Part shown: piece by piece, positions 1 through 8,016 of the stretch
How the letters are laid out: each line of letters opens with the position of its first letter
Numbering within the stretch: the first letter of the stretch is position 1
NCBI RefSeq assembly: GCF_022747945.1
Contig: NZ_JALDST010000001.1
Location: 5,828,001-5,892,000, forward strand
DNA length: 64,000 bases
DNA from: Micromonospora sp. R77
GTDB taxonomy: Bacteria > Actinomycetota > Actinomycetes > Mycobacteriales > Micromonosporaceae
Direction of reading: 5' to 3'
Notes under the pieces: model-generated
Databases searched by the model: none
Told to the model about the DNA's origin: nothing
The model's input: the letters and a program-made list of their open reading frames with translations, nothing else
Program-made: the position numbers and the translations under genes

Positions 1-1268
1 GCCCGGCCGAGGCCCTTGCCCGCCCAGTAGGTGTCCTGGCCGCTGATCCCCTCCGGGTTGGCCAGTTCGGCGTTGAGGTAGTTGGTGATGGTGGTGAGGT
101 CGGCGCCCGAGGAGTCGCCCACCGCCGGCACCTCCGGCAGCACGCCGGTGTACTTCATGCTGGTGGTGAAGGAGGCGACCCCGGTCAGGGTCCGCATCGC
201 GCCGCGCGGCGAGACGTAGGTGGGGGTGATCGGGGTGGCGCCGACGAGGCTGCGCCACTGGTGCGGGTAGAGGGACACCACCGTCTTGGTCTCGGTGCCC
301 TCGCGCGGGGTGGTGGTTAAGGCGTACGTCGTGCGGACCGTGCTGGTCGCCGGGTCGTACGTGTAGGTCATCTTGGTGCCGGTGACGTGGGCGTGGGCGT
401 ACTTGCCGTACTCGGCCGCGAGGGCGGCCTTGTCGGCGCCGCCGGGCAGCACCGCGACGGAGAAGTAGCCCTTGCCGCCCAGCGTCGAGCTGATGCCCGC
501 GCCGGCCACGGTCCAGCTGGCGCCGGTCGGGGCGTACGCGACGTAGTCGTGGCCGCTGACCGTGAAGCCGATCATCGAGCCGGAGTTGGCCCAGACGGTC
601 GGCGCCGCGGCGGCGGTGATCTGCGCGTTGCCGCCGGTGATCTGGTAGTAGCTGAACGGCAGGCCGTGCCCGATGGTCGCCCGCATGGTGCGCGCGCCGT
701 CGTTCCAGTCCGCGGTGACCGTCCAGTCGGTCCAGTCGGCGGCCTTGACGATCGGCGCGCCGAGCCCGGCGACCCCGACCCGGATGTCCTCGGTGTACGG
801 GTAGTGGTACTCACCCGTTCCGGTGGCGGTGCCGCTGATCGCCGGCGTGGTGGTGTACGACAGCCCCAGCCCGTTGTTCTCGGCGTGGTACGCCAGCGGG
901 TGCGCCATCATGTTCTCGCTGGTGGCGCAGTTGTTGCGCTTCCACAGCAGCGACGACCACCAGTCGTTGGTGGGGATGGCGCCCTTCGGGGCGTCGGCGG
1001 TGACGAAGAGCCGCGGGTTGGTGCTGATGGTGCCGCAGCCCTTGGGCAGCGCGCCGCCGGGCGGCAGGGTCTCGGTGTAGCTGCCGGCGCCGACGGTGCC
1101 GGCCTCGGCGGTGCCGCCACCGGCGACCACGACGCCGAGCACACCGGCGGCGAGGAACGAGGCGGTGGCGAGTGCGAGGGCGCGCAGGCCCCGGGTGCGG
1201 TGGGTGGGCGGTACGGGAGTGGTCAGTGGACTGCCACCGGGGGAGTGGTCCCGGAGGGGAGGTGTCAT
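1..1268 (-). CDS. Glycoside hydrolase family 81 endo-beta-1,3-glucanase, C-terminus outside window
   Basis: Secreted enzyme expected to cut beta-1,3-glucan (laminarin, curdlan, fungal wall). I translated the reverse strand from the ATG at 1268. The N-terminus has an Arg-rich stretch and a hydrophobic core ending near TAEA, a signal peptide. It is followed by the GH81 hallmark region PTNDWWSSLLWKR, then ENMMAHPLAYHAE, and later WANSGSMIGF and YPHQWRSLVG. About 422 codons are present; the reading frame is open to the window edge, so the catalytic Glu region of the C-terminal half lies outside. A purine-rich GGGGA sits just upstream of the start. Two LacI-type palindromes lie 60-140 bp upstream and suggest sugar-responsive control. 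Family assignment is firm; substrate is from family knowledge. Confidence 0.88.
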   Translation of the reverse strand, partial: MTPPLRDHSPGGSPLTTPVPPTHRTRGLRALALATASFLAAGVLGVVVAGGGTAEAGTVGAGSYTETLPPGGALPKGCGTISTNPRLFVTADAPKGAIPTNDWWSSLLWKRNNCATSENMMAHPLAYHAENNGLGLSYTTTPAISGTATGTGEYHYPYTEDIRVGVAGLGAPIVKAADWTDWTVTADWNDGARTMRATIGHGLPFSYYQITGGNAQITAAAAPTVWANSGSMIGFTVSGHDYVAYAPTGASWTVAGAGISSTLGGKGYFSVAVLPGGADKAALAAEYGKYAHAHVTGTKMTYTYDPATSTVRTTYALTTTPREGTETKTVVSLYPHQWRSLVGATPITPTYVSPRGAMRTLTGVASFTTSMKYTGVLPEVPAVGDSSGADLTTITNYLNAELANPEGISGQDTYWAGKGLGR

Positions 1269-1328
1269 GGGGGGTTCCCCTTCACTGTCAGGGATCGGGG
1301 TAGGTGGGGTGCGGATCGAGGAGCGTCG

Positions 1329-1409
1329 AGAGAGCGCTCTCTTGAGGTGCGAGGTTAGGTTTCGGTTACCGGCACGTCAATGGCTGATGACGAGAGAGAG
1401 CGCTCTCTC
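1329..1409. promoter_or_regulatory. Pair of LacI-type operators upstream of the GH81 gene
   Basis: Two perfect palindromes: AGAGAGCGCTCTCT (1329-1342) and GAGAGAGCGCTCTCTC (1394-1409), centres 66 bp apart. They share the central AGCGCT core typical of actinobacterial LacI-family sites such as CebR/CelR operators. Spacing of about six helical turns fits DNA looping. The regulator is not in this window. Confidence 0.75.
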
Positions 1410-1615
1410 GAAGCTGTCACCCGGGCGCTCCGCGCTACGCCTTCCGGCTCTTCAGCAGGGAAGATGATCGATGCCATGATCCACTAGGGAGGGTGTCGCA
1501 TCGGCGAAACACGTCGGAAATTTTTTGCCGGTCGATGGCGGTGTCGCCCGTGGGCGCGCTCCCGACCGCGATCACTGGCCGGCGCGTACCCGCTGACCCG
1601 GACCCACCGGGAGCG

Positions 1616-2266
1616 TCACCGCTGCGGTCCCGGCGGCTCGGAGCGGCGTCGCCGCCGTGCCAGCAGGGCGATCGCCCCCAGCGCGCCGCCCAGCACGACC
1701 GCTGCGCCGGCCGGCAACCACCCGGACCGGCCGGTCGGCGAGGTCCGCGTGGCGGCGGCCGACGACGCCAACGGCGGATCGGCGGGCGCCGTCGTCGCCC
1801 CGGGCAGCAGATATGCGTTGCTGGCGACCAGGGCGCTGCCCGCCGTCGTCTCCACCGAGGTGACCGTGACCCGGTTGCGGACCAGCGTGCCGGGCGGGGA
1901 TCCCGGCCGGACCAGCCCGGTGACGGTGATCCGGGGCGGCCCCTGTGCGCCACCGAGCCGCAGGTCACCCAGTTCGCAGACGACCGTCCGCGGGGAGACG
2001 GCACACCGCCCCGGCGTGACGCGGGCGCTGACCCCGTCGAGGTCGGCCGTGGTGGTGAAGGTGACCCGGGCGCCGGTGAGGGTGCCGTTGCCGGCGATCG
2101 TCACCGTGTGGGTGACCCGCTGGCCGGGCAGCGCGCCGAACGGCGTCGAGGTCAGCACGGGAGCCGCGTCGACCGTTGCCCCGGTGACGGTGGGCGTGGG
2201 GGCGGGGGCCGCGCCCACCACGGCGGCCAGCAGGCCCACCACCGGCCCGGCAACGGACTCCCACAT
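1616..2266 (-). CDS. Membrane-anchored secreted protein with a DUF11-like repeat domain
   Basis: Predicted 216-residue surface protein. The start at 2266 gives a short hydrophobic N-terminus (GLLAAVVGAA) that reads as a signal peptide. The middle (VTHTVTIAGNGTLTGARVTF, then RVTPGRCAVSPRTVVCELGDL) looks like one DUF11/conserved-repeat beta-sandwich, with two cysteines that could form a disulfide. A Pro/Ala/Ser/Thr-rich linker follows. The C-terminus is a hydrophobic helix (AGAAVVLGGALGAIALLA) then five arginines, a stop-transfer tail without a clear LPxTG. Likely displayed outside the membrane; no enzymatic role is visible. Divergent from the aminopeptidase gene, with 220 bp between. Confidence 0.7.
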   Translation of the reverse strand: MWESVAGPVVGLLAAVVGAAPAPTPTVTGATVDAAPVLTSTPFGALPGQRVTHTVTIAGNGTLTGARVTFTTTADLDGVSARVTPGRCAVSPRTVVCELGDLRLGGAQGPPRITVTGLVRPGSPPGTLVRNRVTVTSVETTAGSALVASNAYLLPGATTAPADPPLASSAAATRTSPTGRSGWLPAGAAVVLGGALGAIALLARRRRRSEPPGPQR

Positions 2267-2486
2267 CCCCACACTGTAGGCCCGGCGGCGACCCGGTGCG
2301 GGGCATTGTCCCGAGGCCGCGCACCGACGGGGTCCGTCGCGCCGGTCCGTCACGGGCTCGCCGGTCCGCCGTCGGGTCGCACCGTCGGGCCGGTCGGCGC
2401 GACTCGTGAAAAGCCGCCCCGACGGCCCGGTCGGCCCGCCCGCGCAGCTTTGCCGGCACTCTCCGGCGCGTGGCAGGATATCGACC

Positions 2487-3989
2487 ATGACAAGCGACGA
2501 GCAGGTGAAAGCCAGCCACCGCAACACCCCGACGAGCGAAGAATTTCGCGCCTTCATCGCCTCCGGCTGGGCCGAGCCGGAGGCGGCACCTGTCCCGCGC
2601 GCGGAGGTCGCCGACCACGCGGCCCGCCGCCGGGCGGCCTTGTCACGGCAGTTCCCCGGCGAGCGCCTCGTCGTCCCCGCCGGCGGACTCAAGGTCCGCA
2701 GCAACGACACGGACTACACGTTCCGGCCGCACACCGCCTTCGCCTACCTGACCGGTCTCGGCGCGCACAGCGAGCCCGACAGCGTCCTGGTGCTCGACCC
2801 GACGTCCGACGGCCGCCACGAGGCGCTGCTGTTCTTCCGGCCGCTCGCGCCGCGCGACAGCGAGGAGTTCTTCGCCGACTCCCGCTTCGGTGAGTTCTGG
2901 GTCGGGCCGCGCCCCACCGTGCACGAGCTCGAGCAGCAGCTCGGCATCACGGCCCGGCACATCGACACGCTCCCCGACGTGCTGGCCAAGGACGCCGGCA
3001 GCGTGCCGGCCCGGGTCGTCCGCGCGGCCGACGCGCAGGTCACCGCGCTCGTCGACCGGAACCGGACGCAGGCCGAGGACGCCTCGACGGAGCAGGACGA
3101 CCCGGACGAGGAGTTCGCCCGGCACCTGTCGGGCATGCGGATCATCAAGGACGAGTGGGAGATCGGCGAGATGCGGCGGGCGATCGCCGCCACCCACCGG
3201 GGGTTCGACGCGATCATCGCCGGCCTGCCCGAGGCGGTCCGCAAGGGACGCGGCGAGCGCTGGGTCGAGGGTCTGTTCGGCCTGTACGCCCGGCACGACG
3301 GCAACGGCGTCGGGTACGAGTCGATCTGCGCGTCCGGCGACCACGCCAACACGATCCACTGGACGAAGAACACCGGCCCGGTCCGCGAGGGTGACCTGAT
3401 CCTGGTCGACGCCGGTGTCGAGGTGGACTCCCTGTACACCGCCGACATCACCCGGACCCTCCCGGTGACCGGCCGCTTCACCGATGTGCAGCGGAAGATC
3501 TACGAGGCGGTCCTGGAGGCGCAGGAGGCCGGCTTGGCCGCGGTGAAGCCGGGCAACAAGTTCAGCGACATCCACGCCGCCGCCAACCAGGTGATCGCCG
3601 CCCGGCTGCACGAGTGGGGGCTGCTGCCGGACGGGGTGACCCTCGAGCAGACGCTCGACCGCGAGCGTGGCGGCTGGCACCGGCGGTGGATGGTCCACGG
3701 CACCTCCCACCACCTGGGCATGGACGTGCACGACTGCCAGATGCTGCTGCGCCAAGACTACATGGACGGTGAGCTGAAGCCCGGCATGATCCTCACCGTC
3801 GAGCCGGGTCTCTACTTCAAGGCGGACGACCTGCTGGCGCCGGCGGAGTTCCGCGGCATCGGCGTCCGGATCGAGGACAACGTGCTGGTCACGCAGGACG
3901 GTCACGAGAACCTGTCGGCGGCGATGCCGCGTACCGTCGCCGACGTGGAGGCGTGGTTCGACCGGGTGTGGTCCGACGTGGACGCCTGA
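2487..3989 (+). CDS. pepP: Xaa-Pro aminopeptidase, M24B family
   Basis: Cytosolic metallopeptidase that removes the N-terminal residue ahead of proline. 500 residues, the usual actinobacterial length. An N-terminal AMP_N domain (about 30-200) precedes the pita-bread M24 domain (about 230-490). All five metal ligands are visible: D308 in VDAGVE, D320 in TADITRT, H408 in HGTSHHLG, E439 in TVEPGLY and E463 in RIEDN. The ATG at 2487 (MTSDEQ) was chosen because upstream codons are arginine/proline-rich and unlike the family. A strong hairpin at 4066-4099 closes the gene. Housekeeping; no operon partner. Confidence 0.93.
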   Translation: MTSDEQVKASHRNTPTSEEFRAFIASGWAEPEAAPVPRAEVADHAARRRAALSRQFPGERLVVPAGGLKVRSNDTDYTFRPHTAFAYLTGLGAHSEPDSVLVLDPTSDGRHEALLFFRPLAPRDSEEFFADSRFGEFWVGPRPTVHELEQQLGITARHIDTLPDVLAKDAGSVPARVVRAADAQVTALVDRNRTQAEDASTEQDDPDEEFARHLSGMRIIKDEWEIGEMRRAIAATHRGFDAIIAGLPEAVRKGRGERWVEGLFGLYARHDGNGVGYESICASGDHANTIHWTKNTGPVREGDLILVDAGVEVDSLYTADITRTLPVTGRFTDVQRKIYEAVLEAQEAGLAAVKPGNKFSDIHAAANQVIAARLHEWGLLPDGVTLEQTLDRERGGWHRRWMVHGTSHHLGMDVHDCQMLLRQDYMDGELKPGMILTVEPGLYFKADDLLAPAEFRGIGVRIEDNVLVTQDGHENLSAAMPRTVADVEAWFDRVWSDVDA

Positions 3990-4065
3990 CCCCGGGTTCG
4001 GGGGCCGGGCCGCCGGAGGGCACACGATGGTCAAGAACCCAGTCCGGCGTTCGACGCTTGACGTC

Positions 4066-4099
4066 GGGCTCCGGAGGTGGTCGTCCACCTCCGGAGCCC
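4066..4099. terminator. Bidirectional transcription terminator
   Basis: Perfect 15-bp inverted repeat (gggctccggaggtgg and its complement) with a TCGT loop, between two convergent genes. There is no T-run, as is common for actinobacterial terminators. Confidence 0.85.
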
Positions 4100-4154
4100 T
4101 GGCGTCGTTCAGGCAGCCTGTCGGTCTCTTCGCCGGCTCAGGCCGACAGGGTCC

Positions 4155-4568
4155 TTACGCGTAGCCAACCGTCCACTGGCCGTCGTCGTCGCTGCATGGG
4201 TCCCATCCGTAGGTGACCTGCACGCAGACCCGGAACGCCACCGCGCGTCCCTCGCCGAAATTGTGGTCCCACGAGACAGGCTTCCCGACGTCGGACAGCC
4301 CCCAGTGCGTTCCCTCCTGCACCGTGCCGTCGATGCGGATGTACTTGTATTCCAGGTAGGGGCGGCCGCCATATGACGAACGCTTCGTCAGTTGGAACGA
4401 GTCGCCGTACGAGATGAATTTGCCTTCGGCTGCGATTTTCCCATCCACGTACACCCGAGCGAGAGCGTCCTGCCCTGCCATTGCGGGCGATGCCGTCGTT
4501 ACCGTGGCACCACCCGCGAGGGTCAACCCCGCCAGGACCATCGAGAGTCTCCGCCGCGCCGTTTTCAT
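4155..4568 (-). CDS. Small secreted protein of unknown function
   Basis: 137 residues from ATG 4568 (a second ATG lies directly upstream at 4571; a purine-rich AAAGGGGA abuts it, so the downstream ATG has the better spacing). The N-terminus MKTARRRLSMVLAGLTLAGG, followed by a SPAMA cleavage site, is a clear Sec signal peptide. The mature part (about 105 residues) is beta-rich with many aromatic residues and has two cysteines near the C-terminus in CVQVTYGWDPC that may form a disulfide. I recognise no family; similar small secreted proteins are frequent in Micromonospora and Streptomyces. Convergent with pepP. Confidence 0.7.
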   Translation of the reverse strand: MKTARRRLSMVLAGLTLAGGATVTTASPAMAGQDALARVYVDGKIAAEGKFISYGDSFQLTKRSSYGGRPYLEYKYIRIDGTVQEGTHWGLSDVGKPVSWDHNFGEGRAVAFRVCVQVTYGWDPCSDDDGQWTVGYA

Positions 4569-4725
4569 CATTCCCCTTTCCGGGACGTGTGTTGGCTCCG
4601 AATCGAGGCTCGGCGGGTCAGCCATGTCCGGCAACTGGTTCCTGCTGTCCCGGACAGGCGTAGCGCTGTCTGGACTGGTCAGAGGCTTGTCCGGGACTTC
4701 GTCCGGCTGGAGCTGACGGCATCCC

Positions 4726-5120
4726 TCATCGACCGGGAGGCGTCACGAGCGACACCACGCCCTGCGGTGAGGCGGTCTGGGCAGCACTGTCGAACAGGGT
4801 GAGCCAGACGATCTCCTCGATCTCGTTGTCAGGCTGCAGGACGCCCTGGTAGGCGGCGGTGTAGCAGGTCATCCGGACGATCATTCCGTCTGGATGACCG
4901 TGGGCCTGGGCGTGGACGGTGCCTAGGTGCTCGGCGGTGTCGGGGGGGCGATGGTCACGCTGAGTTCTTCCCGGATTTCGCGGACGAGGGTGTCGAGGTC
5001 GCCTTCGCCGGGTTCCCGCTTGCCGCCGGGTAGGTAGTAGACGTCCTTGCCGCGTGCCCGGGAGCTGAGGATCGCGCCGCCCTCGAGGTGGATCCACGCG
5101 ACCTTGTCGATGATGGTCAT
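4726..5120 (-). pseudogene. Nudix hydrolase, broken by a frameshift
   Basis: Starts at ATG 5120 (MTIIDKVAW). The Nudix box is complete: GG-K-REPGE, seven residues, then REIREEL. After SVTIAP the frame runs into a stop. The rest of the family sequence (DTAEHLGTVHAQAHGHPDG, MTCYTAAYQG, EIEEIVWLT) continues in another frame to 4726. The break is at a G7 run on the plus strand (4942-4948); eight G would restore one open frame of about 130 codons. This may be a homopolymer sequencing error, slippage, or a real mutation. Family members are NUDIX pyrophosphatases of unassigned substrate. Confidence 0.75.
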
Positions 5121-5220
5121 GTCCCGTGCTCCCTCAGCGCGTCGGTTGTGGTGGTGCGGCCACGCCGGTCGAAGGCGCGATCCGGCGGCCTCTCCGTGAT
5201 CCGCTGTCCGGGCGTCGGGG

Positions 5221-5247
5221 TCAGCCGTGGAAGGCGCACCCGACCTG
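5221..5247 (-). repeat. 27-bp copy of the 3-prime end of the ATP-grasp gene
   Basis: These 27 bases match 6655-6681, the last codons of the ATP-grasp gene (VGCAFHG-stop), with one mismatch. Nothing beyond it is conserved, so it looks like a recombination scar or the last trace of a lost second copy. It lies in the 149-bp gap upstream of the Nudix gene. Confidence 0.7.
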
Positions 5248-5269
5248 GGGGGAGTACGAGCGCGGGCGC

Positions 5270-5902
5270 TCAGGACTGCGACGACGGTAGGGGCGTGCTC
5301 GGCCGGTCGATCGTCCGCCGTCGACGGGCAACCGTGACCGCGGTGAGCATGCCGACAACGGTGCCGAGGACCAACAGCACCGAAGCAATTGCGGTGTCGG
5401 ACACTGGAGTGCCGAGGGTCGCCATCCGGAAGAGGCCGCTGTGTCGGAAACCGTAGGACCATGGGGCGTCCCCGATGGACAGCGGTGACGTGGACGTGCC
5501 GGCAGCCTGGCAGGCAAGCTGGTAGGTGTCCGCGGGACTTGCCGTAAGAGCCAGGACCCCTCGCCATCGCTCGCCGTCGACCGTGAGTTCATACACGTCG
5601 AACAGTGGGGCTTCCTGGGTCATCGAGGCGAGCACGTCCTGGCTCTCCGGCTCGCACTGCACCTGTGGAAAACCGTCCGGCCCTTCCTTCGCCCACACCA
5701 TCTGCGGCGACGAAGGCTGCAACTGCACGGTCACCGGCTCACCCGGCGCGAAGCCTTCGCCAAGGCTTCCTGCGGGAGCCAGGAGCAGCAGGATCCCGGA
5801 CAGTATGCCGCCGGCGGCGATCGACCCTGTGACGACGAGCCAGATCCGGGCCGGCTGCCGCATCGGCCTGCCGGTCGATCGAGGAACAGTCATGAGCGAC
5901 AT
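5270..5902 (-). CDS. Two-pass membrane protein of unknown function
   Basis: 210 residues from ATG 5902; GAGGTG stands 7 bases upstream, which favours this start over the internal ATG. Topology: short cytosolic Arg-rich N-terminus, helix 1 (WLVVTGSIAAGGILSGILLL), an extracytosolic domain of about 115 residues with two cysteines, helix 2 (IASVLLVLGTVVGMLTAVTV), then RRRR and a short cytosolic tail. The architecture matches many uncharacterised actinobacterial membrane proteins. I do not recognise a named family. Confidence 0.75.
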   Translation of the reverse strand: MSLMTVPRSTGRPMRQPARIWLVVTGSIAAGGILSGILLLLAPAGSLGEGFAPGEPVTVQLQPSSPQMVWAKEGPDGFPQVQCEPESQDVLASMTQEAPLFDVYELTVDGERWRGVLALTASPADTYQLACQAAGTSTSPLSIGDAPWSYGFRHSGLFRMATLGTPVSDTAIASVLLVLGTVVGMLTAVTVARRRRTIDRPSTPLPSSQS

Positions 5903-5996
5903 TCTTGATCACCTCGATGTCCCGTGGCATCCGACGAGGAGGGCAGCCGCACGGGGCTGAACAGCCCCGGGCATGGCTTGCGGCACGAGATCCGGC

Positions 5997-6611
5997 TCAG
6001 GTCAGCCGAGTGCGGATCGCGGCCAGGTGCGCGGGCCGTACGCCGGAGCCGACCAGGTAGTCGGTGACGCCGCCGTAGCGTGCCTCCAGATGGGCGAACG
6101 TGTTGACGATCATCGCTGGTGGCGAGTTGTCGGTGAGCGCGTAGTCCGCGGCGATCGACGCCGTCGTGGCACCGGCGACATGCAGCGCGAGCGCCACCAC
6201 CAGCCCGGTGCGATCACGGCCGGCGTGGCAGTGCAGGACGACGCCGCCGGGCGGAGCCTCCGCGATCGCGGTCAACGCGGCGGCCAGGCGGTCCCGGCTG
6301 GCGTCCGCCATGAGCCGATAGCTGTCCTTCGGGATCTCCTCGTCCCCGGTGAGGTCGAAGCACGCCGGAACGAGCCGGTAGCGCTCGTCGTCGGCCAGCG
6401 GGCTCGGATACTTCGACGCTTCCCACTCCCATCGCAGGTCGATGACGCGGGTCACGCCGTAGGCCCCGATGGCGGCCAGGCCGGCCGGGTCGAGTCGGCT
6501 GTGGTTGTCGGTGCGGATCAGGGCACGCTCGCGGATCCGTCCCCCATCGACGGTCGGGATCTCCCCGAGGTCGCGTGCGTTGCGCAGGTCGGGCCAGCGA
6601 AGTCGCAGCAC
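5997..6611 (-). CDS. Tyrosine/dual-specificity protein phosphatase
   Basis: 204 residues. The catalytic P-loop HCHAGRDRTG is intact (Cys128, Arg134), matching the bacterial Y_phosphatase3/PtpB-like class. The N-terminal RNARDLGEIPTVDG and the RTDNHSRLD segment are typical of this group, as is VIDLRWEWE before the P-loop. A likely role is removal of phosphate from protein tyrosine or from phosphoinositides; the substrate cannot be read from sequence. Same strand as the ATP-grasp gene upstream, with 43 bp between them, so it may be a distal gene of that transcript. Confidence 0.88.
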   Translation of the reverse strand: MLRLRWPDLRNARDLGEIPTVDGGRIRERALIRTDNHSRLDPAGLAAIGAYGVTRVIDLRWEWEASKYPSPLADDERYRLVPACFDLTGDEEIPKDSYRLMADASRDRLAAALTAIAEAPPGGVVLHCHAGRDRTGLVVALALHVAGATTASIAADYALTDNSPPAMIVNTFAHLEARYGGVTDYLVGSGVRPAHLAAIRTRLT

Positions 6612-6654
6612 CGGGCGAGGTTACCTCGCACAGCGGCCCCGGCAGGGGCCGTGG

Positions 6655-8016
6655 TCAGCCGTGGAAGGCGCAGCCGACCTGCGCGCCGCCGGCCATGCTG
6701 ACCACCCCGACCGCCGGGTCGGTGCTGGCGCGGACGAAGCAGCCGGCGTACCCGTCCTCGCCGACCGCGTCGGGGTCGGCCAGGTAGATGCCCCAGTTGA
6801 GATAACGAGGGCCGTCGGGGAACGGCTCGGCGGCCGGCCGGACCCGCCGTTGCAGCACGTACGGGCCGTCGACCGCCGAGGCGACCCGGGCCGTCCACTC
6901 GGCCGCGTCGACCGCCCAGCCGGCGACGATCCCGCTGCCGCCGTGCAGCAGGGTCGGCTTCAGGATCAGCTCGGCCTGCCGGGCCCGGGCGTACGCGGGT
7001 AGATCCACGTCGGAGCCGTCGGGATCGGTGCCGCGCGCGCGCACGTACCGGGTCCAGGGCAGGATCCGCTCGACGCAGGCCCGCTCGTCGGCGTCGAACA
7101 GGTCGCGGTGCCGGTCGTCGGAGAGCATGGCGAGGGTGCCCTTGTTGCCGTAGAGCTCGGCGTCGAGGCGGCTGAACAGGCCGACCCGGCCCTGTTCGGC
7201 GGCGGCCAGCAGCGGCTCCAGCGGGGCCGTCGCGGCCGGGTCGGTGAGGTCCTCGACCAGGAAATAGCGGAAGACCACGTCGACGGGCCGGCCCGCCACG
7301 GTCGGCCGGCCCCCGGGATAGCTGAACTGGCCGAGGTGGCAGGCGATCCCGTCGAGCCCGTGGTCGGCGAGCTTGTCGGCGAGCACCCGCAGCCGGGGTC
7401 CCACGATCGAGAAGTTCTCCTCGGTGTCCACCACGGCGACCACGGGCGGTCGGTCGGCGGGGAGCACGGCGGCGCACTCGGCGGACATGGTCCGCACCAT
7501 GCAGCCGAGGGTGTCCCGGTAGCGCAGCCGGTGCCGCACCACGAACTCCCGCAGCGGCGGGTACGCCAGCATCGCGACGTTGAGGTCGGCGTTCTCGAAG
7601 CCGCCGAGCGCGCTGGTGATGTTGAATTCCAGCAGCTGGAACGCGGTGCCGTCGTGGTAGAGGTCGGCGCGTCCGAGGGGGAGCAGCGCGCCGGTGCGGG
7701 CGCTGCGGGTGATCAGCGCCGTCTGGTGCGGGTTGAGGCCGACGGCCTCGGCGAGGGCGGCGCGGCTGCCGCCGTACACCCGGTCCGGCAGGGAGCGCAG
7801 CAGGTCGTGGACGGTGTGCAGGTCCCGCGCGACGGTGTGCCGTTCGGCGTCGGTCAGGAAGACGGGACCGGGCAGGAACCGGTCCCGGTAGGCGAGGGTG
7901 AGCGCGGCGGAGTCGCGGGCGGCGGCCGTCGGGTCGCCCGCCGGGCCGGCGGCGAGGTGCTCGGCGTACGCCCGACCCAGCGGTGAGCGGCGCAGCTGGC
8001 GGGGGGCGGTCCTCAT
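6655..8016 (-). CDS. ATP-grasp-like amide ligase, paralogue 1 of the biosynthetic cluster
   Basis: 453 residues from ATG 8016, overlapping the transporter stop by 4 bp (ATGA). Shares with the protein at 16649 the motif EFNITSALGG, the ILPWTRYVRARGT segment followed by a Gly/Asp-rich linker and DVDL, and the nucleotide-site strand LILKPTLLHGGSGIVAG, so the two are paralogues. The pattern fits circularly permuted ATP-grasp proteins (glutathionylspermidine-synthase-like or PGM1-like ligases), which join a carboxylate to an amine using ATP. The partner substrates are unknown. The gene ends VGCAFHG; a trace of that end recurs at 5221. Placement beside an exporter and opposite the operon suggests that it works on the same product. 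Confidence 0.72.
   Translation of the reverse strand: MRTAPRQLRRSPLGRAYAEHLAAGPAGDPTAAARDSAALTLAYRDRFLPGPVFLTDAERHTVARDLHTVHDLLRSLPDRVYGGSRAALAEAVGLNPHQTALITRSARTGALLPLGRADLYHDGTAFQLLEFNITSALGGFENADLNVAMLAYPPLREFVVRHRLRYRDTLGCMVRTMSAECAAVLPADRPPVVAVVDTEENFSIVGPRLRVLADKLADHGLDGIACHLGQFSYPGGRPTVAGRPVDVVFRYFLVEDLTDPAATAPLEPLLAAAEQGRVGLFSRLDAELYGNKGTLAMLSDDRHRDLFDADERACVERILPWTRYVRARGTDPDGSDVDLPAYARARQAELILKPTLLHGGSGIVAGWAVDAAEWTARVASAVDGPYVLQRRVRPAAEPFPDGPRYLNWGIYLADPDAVGEDGYAGCFVRASTDPAVGVVSMAGGAQVGCAFHG

Noticed and set aside
387..1467. Long open frames on the plus strand
   Set aside because: They lie opposite the GH81 gene and have Arg/Gly/Ala-rich composition without family motifs; shadows of the real gene.
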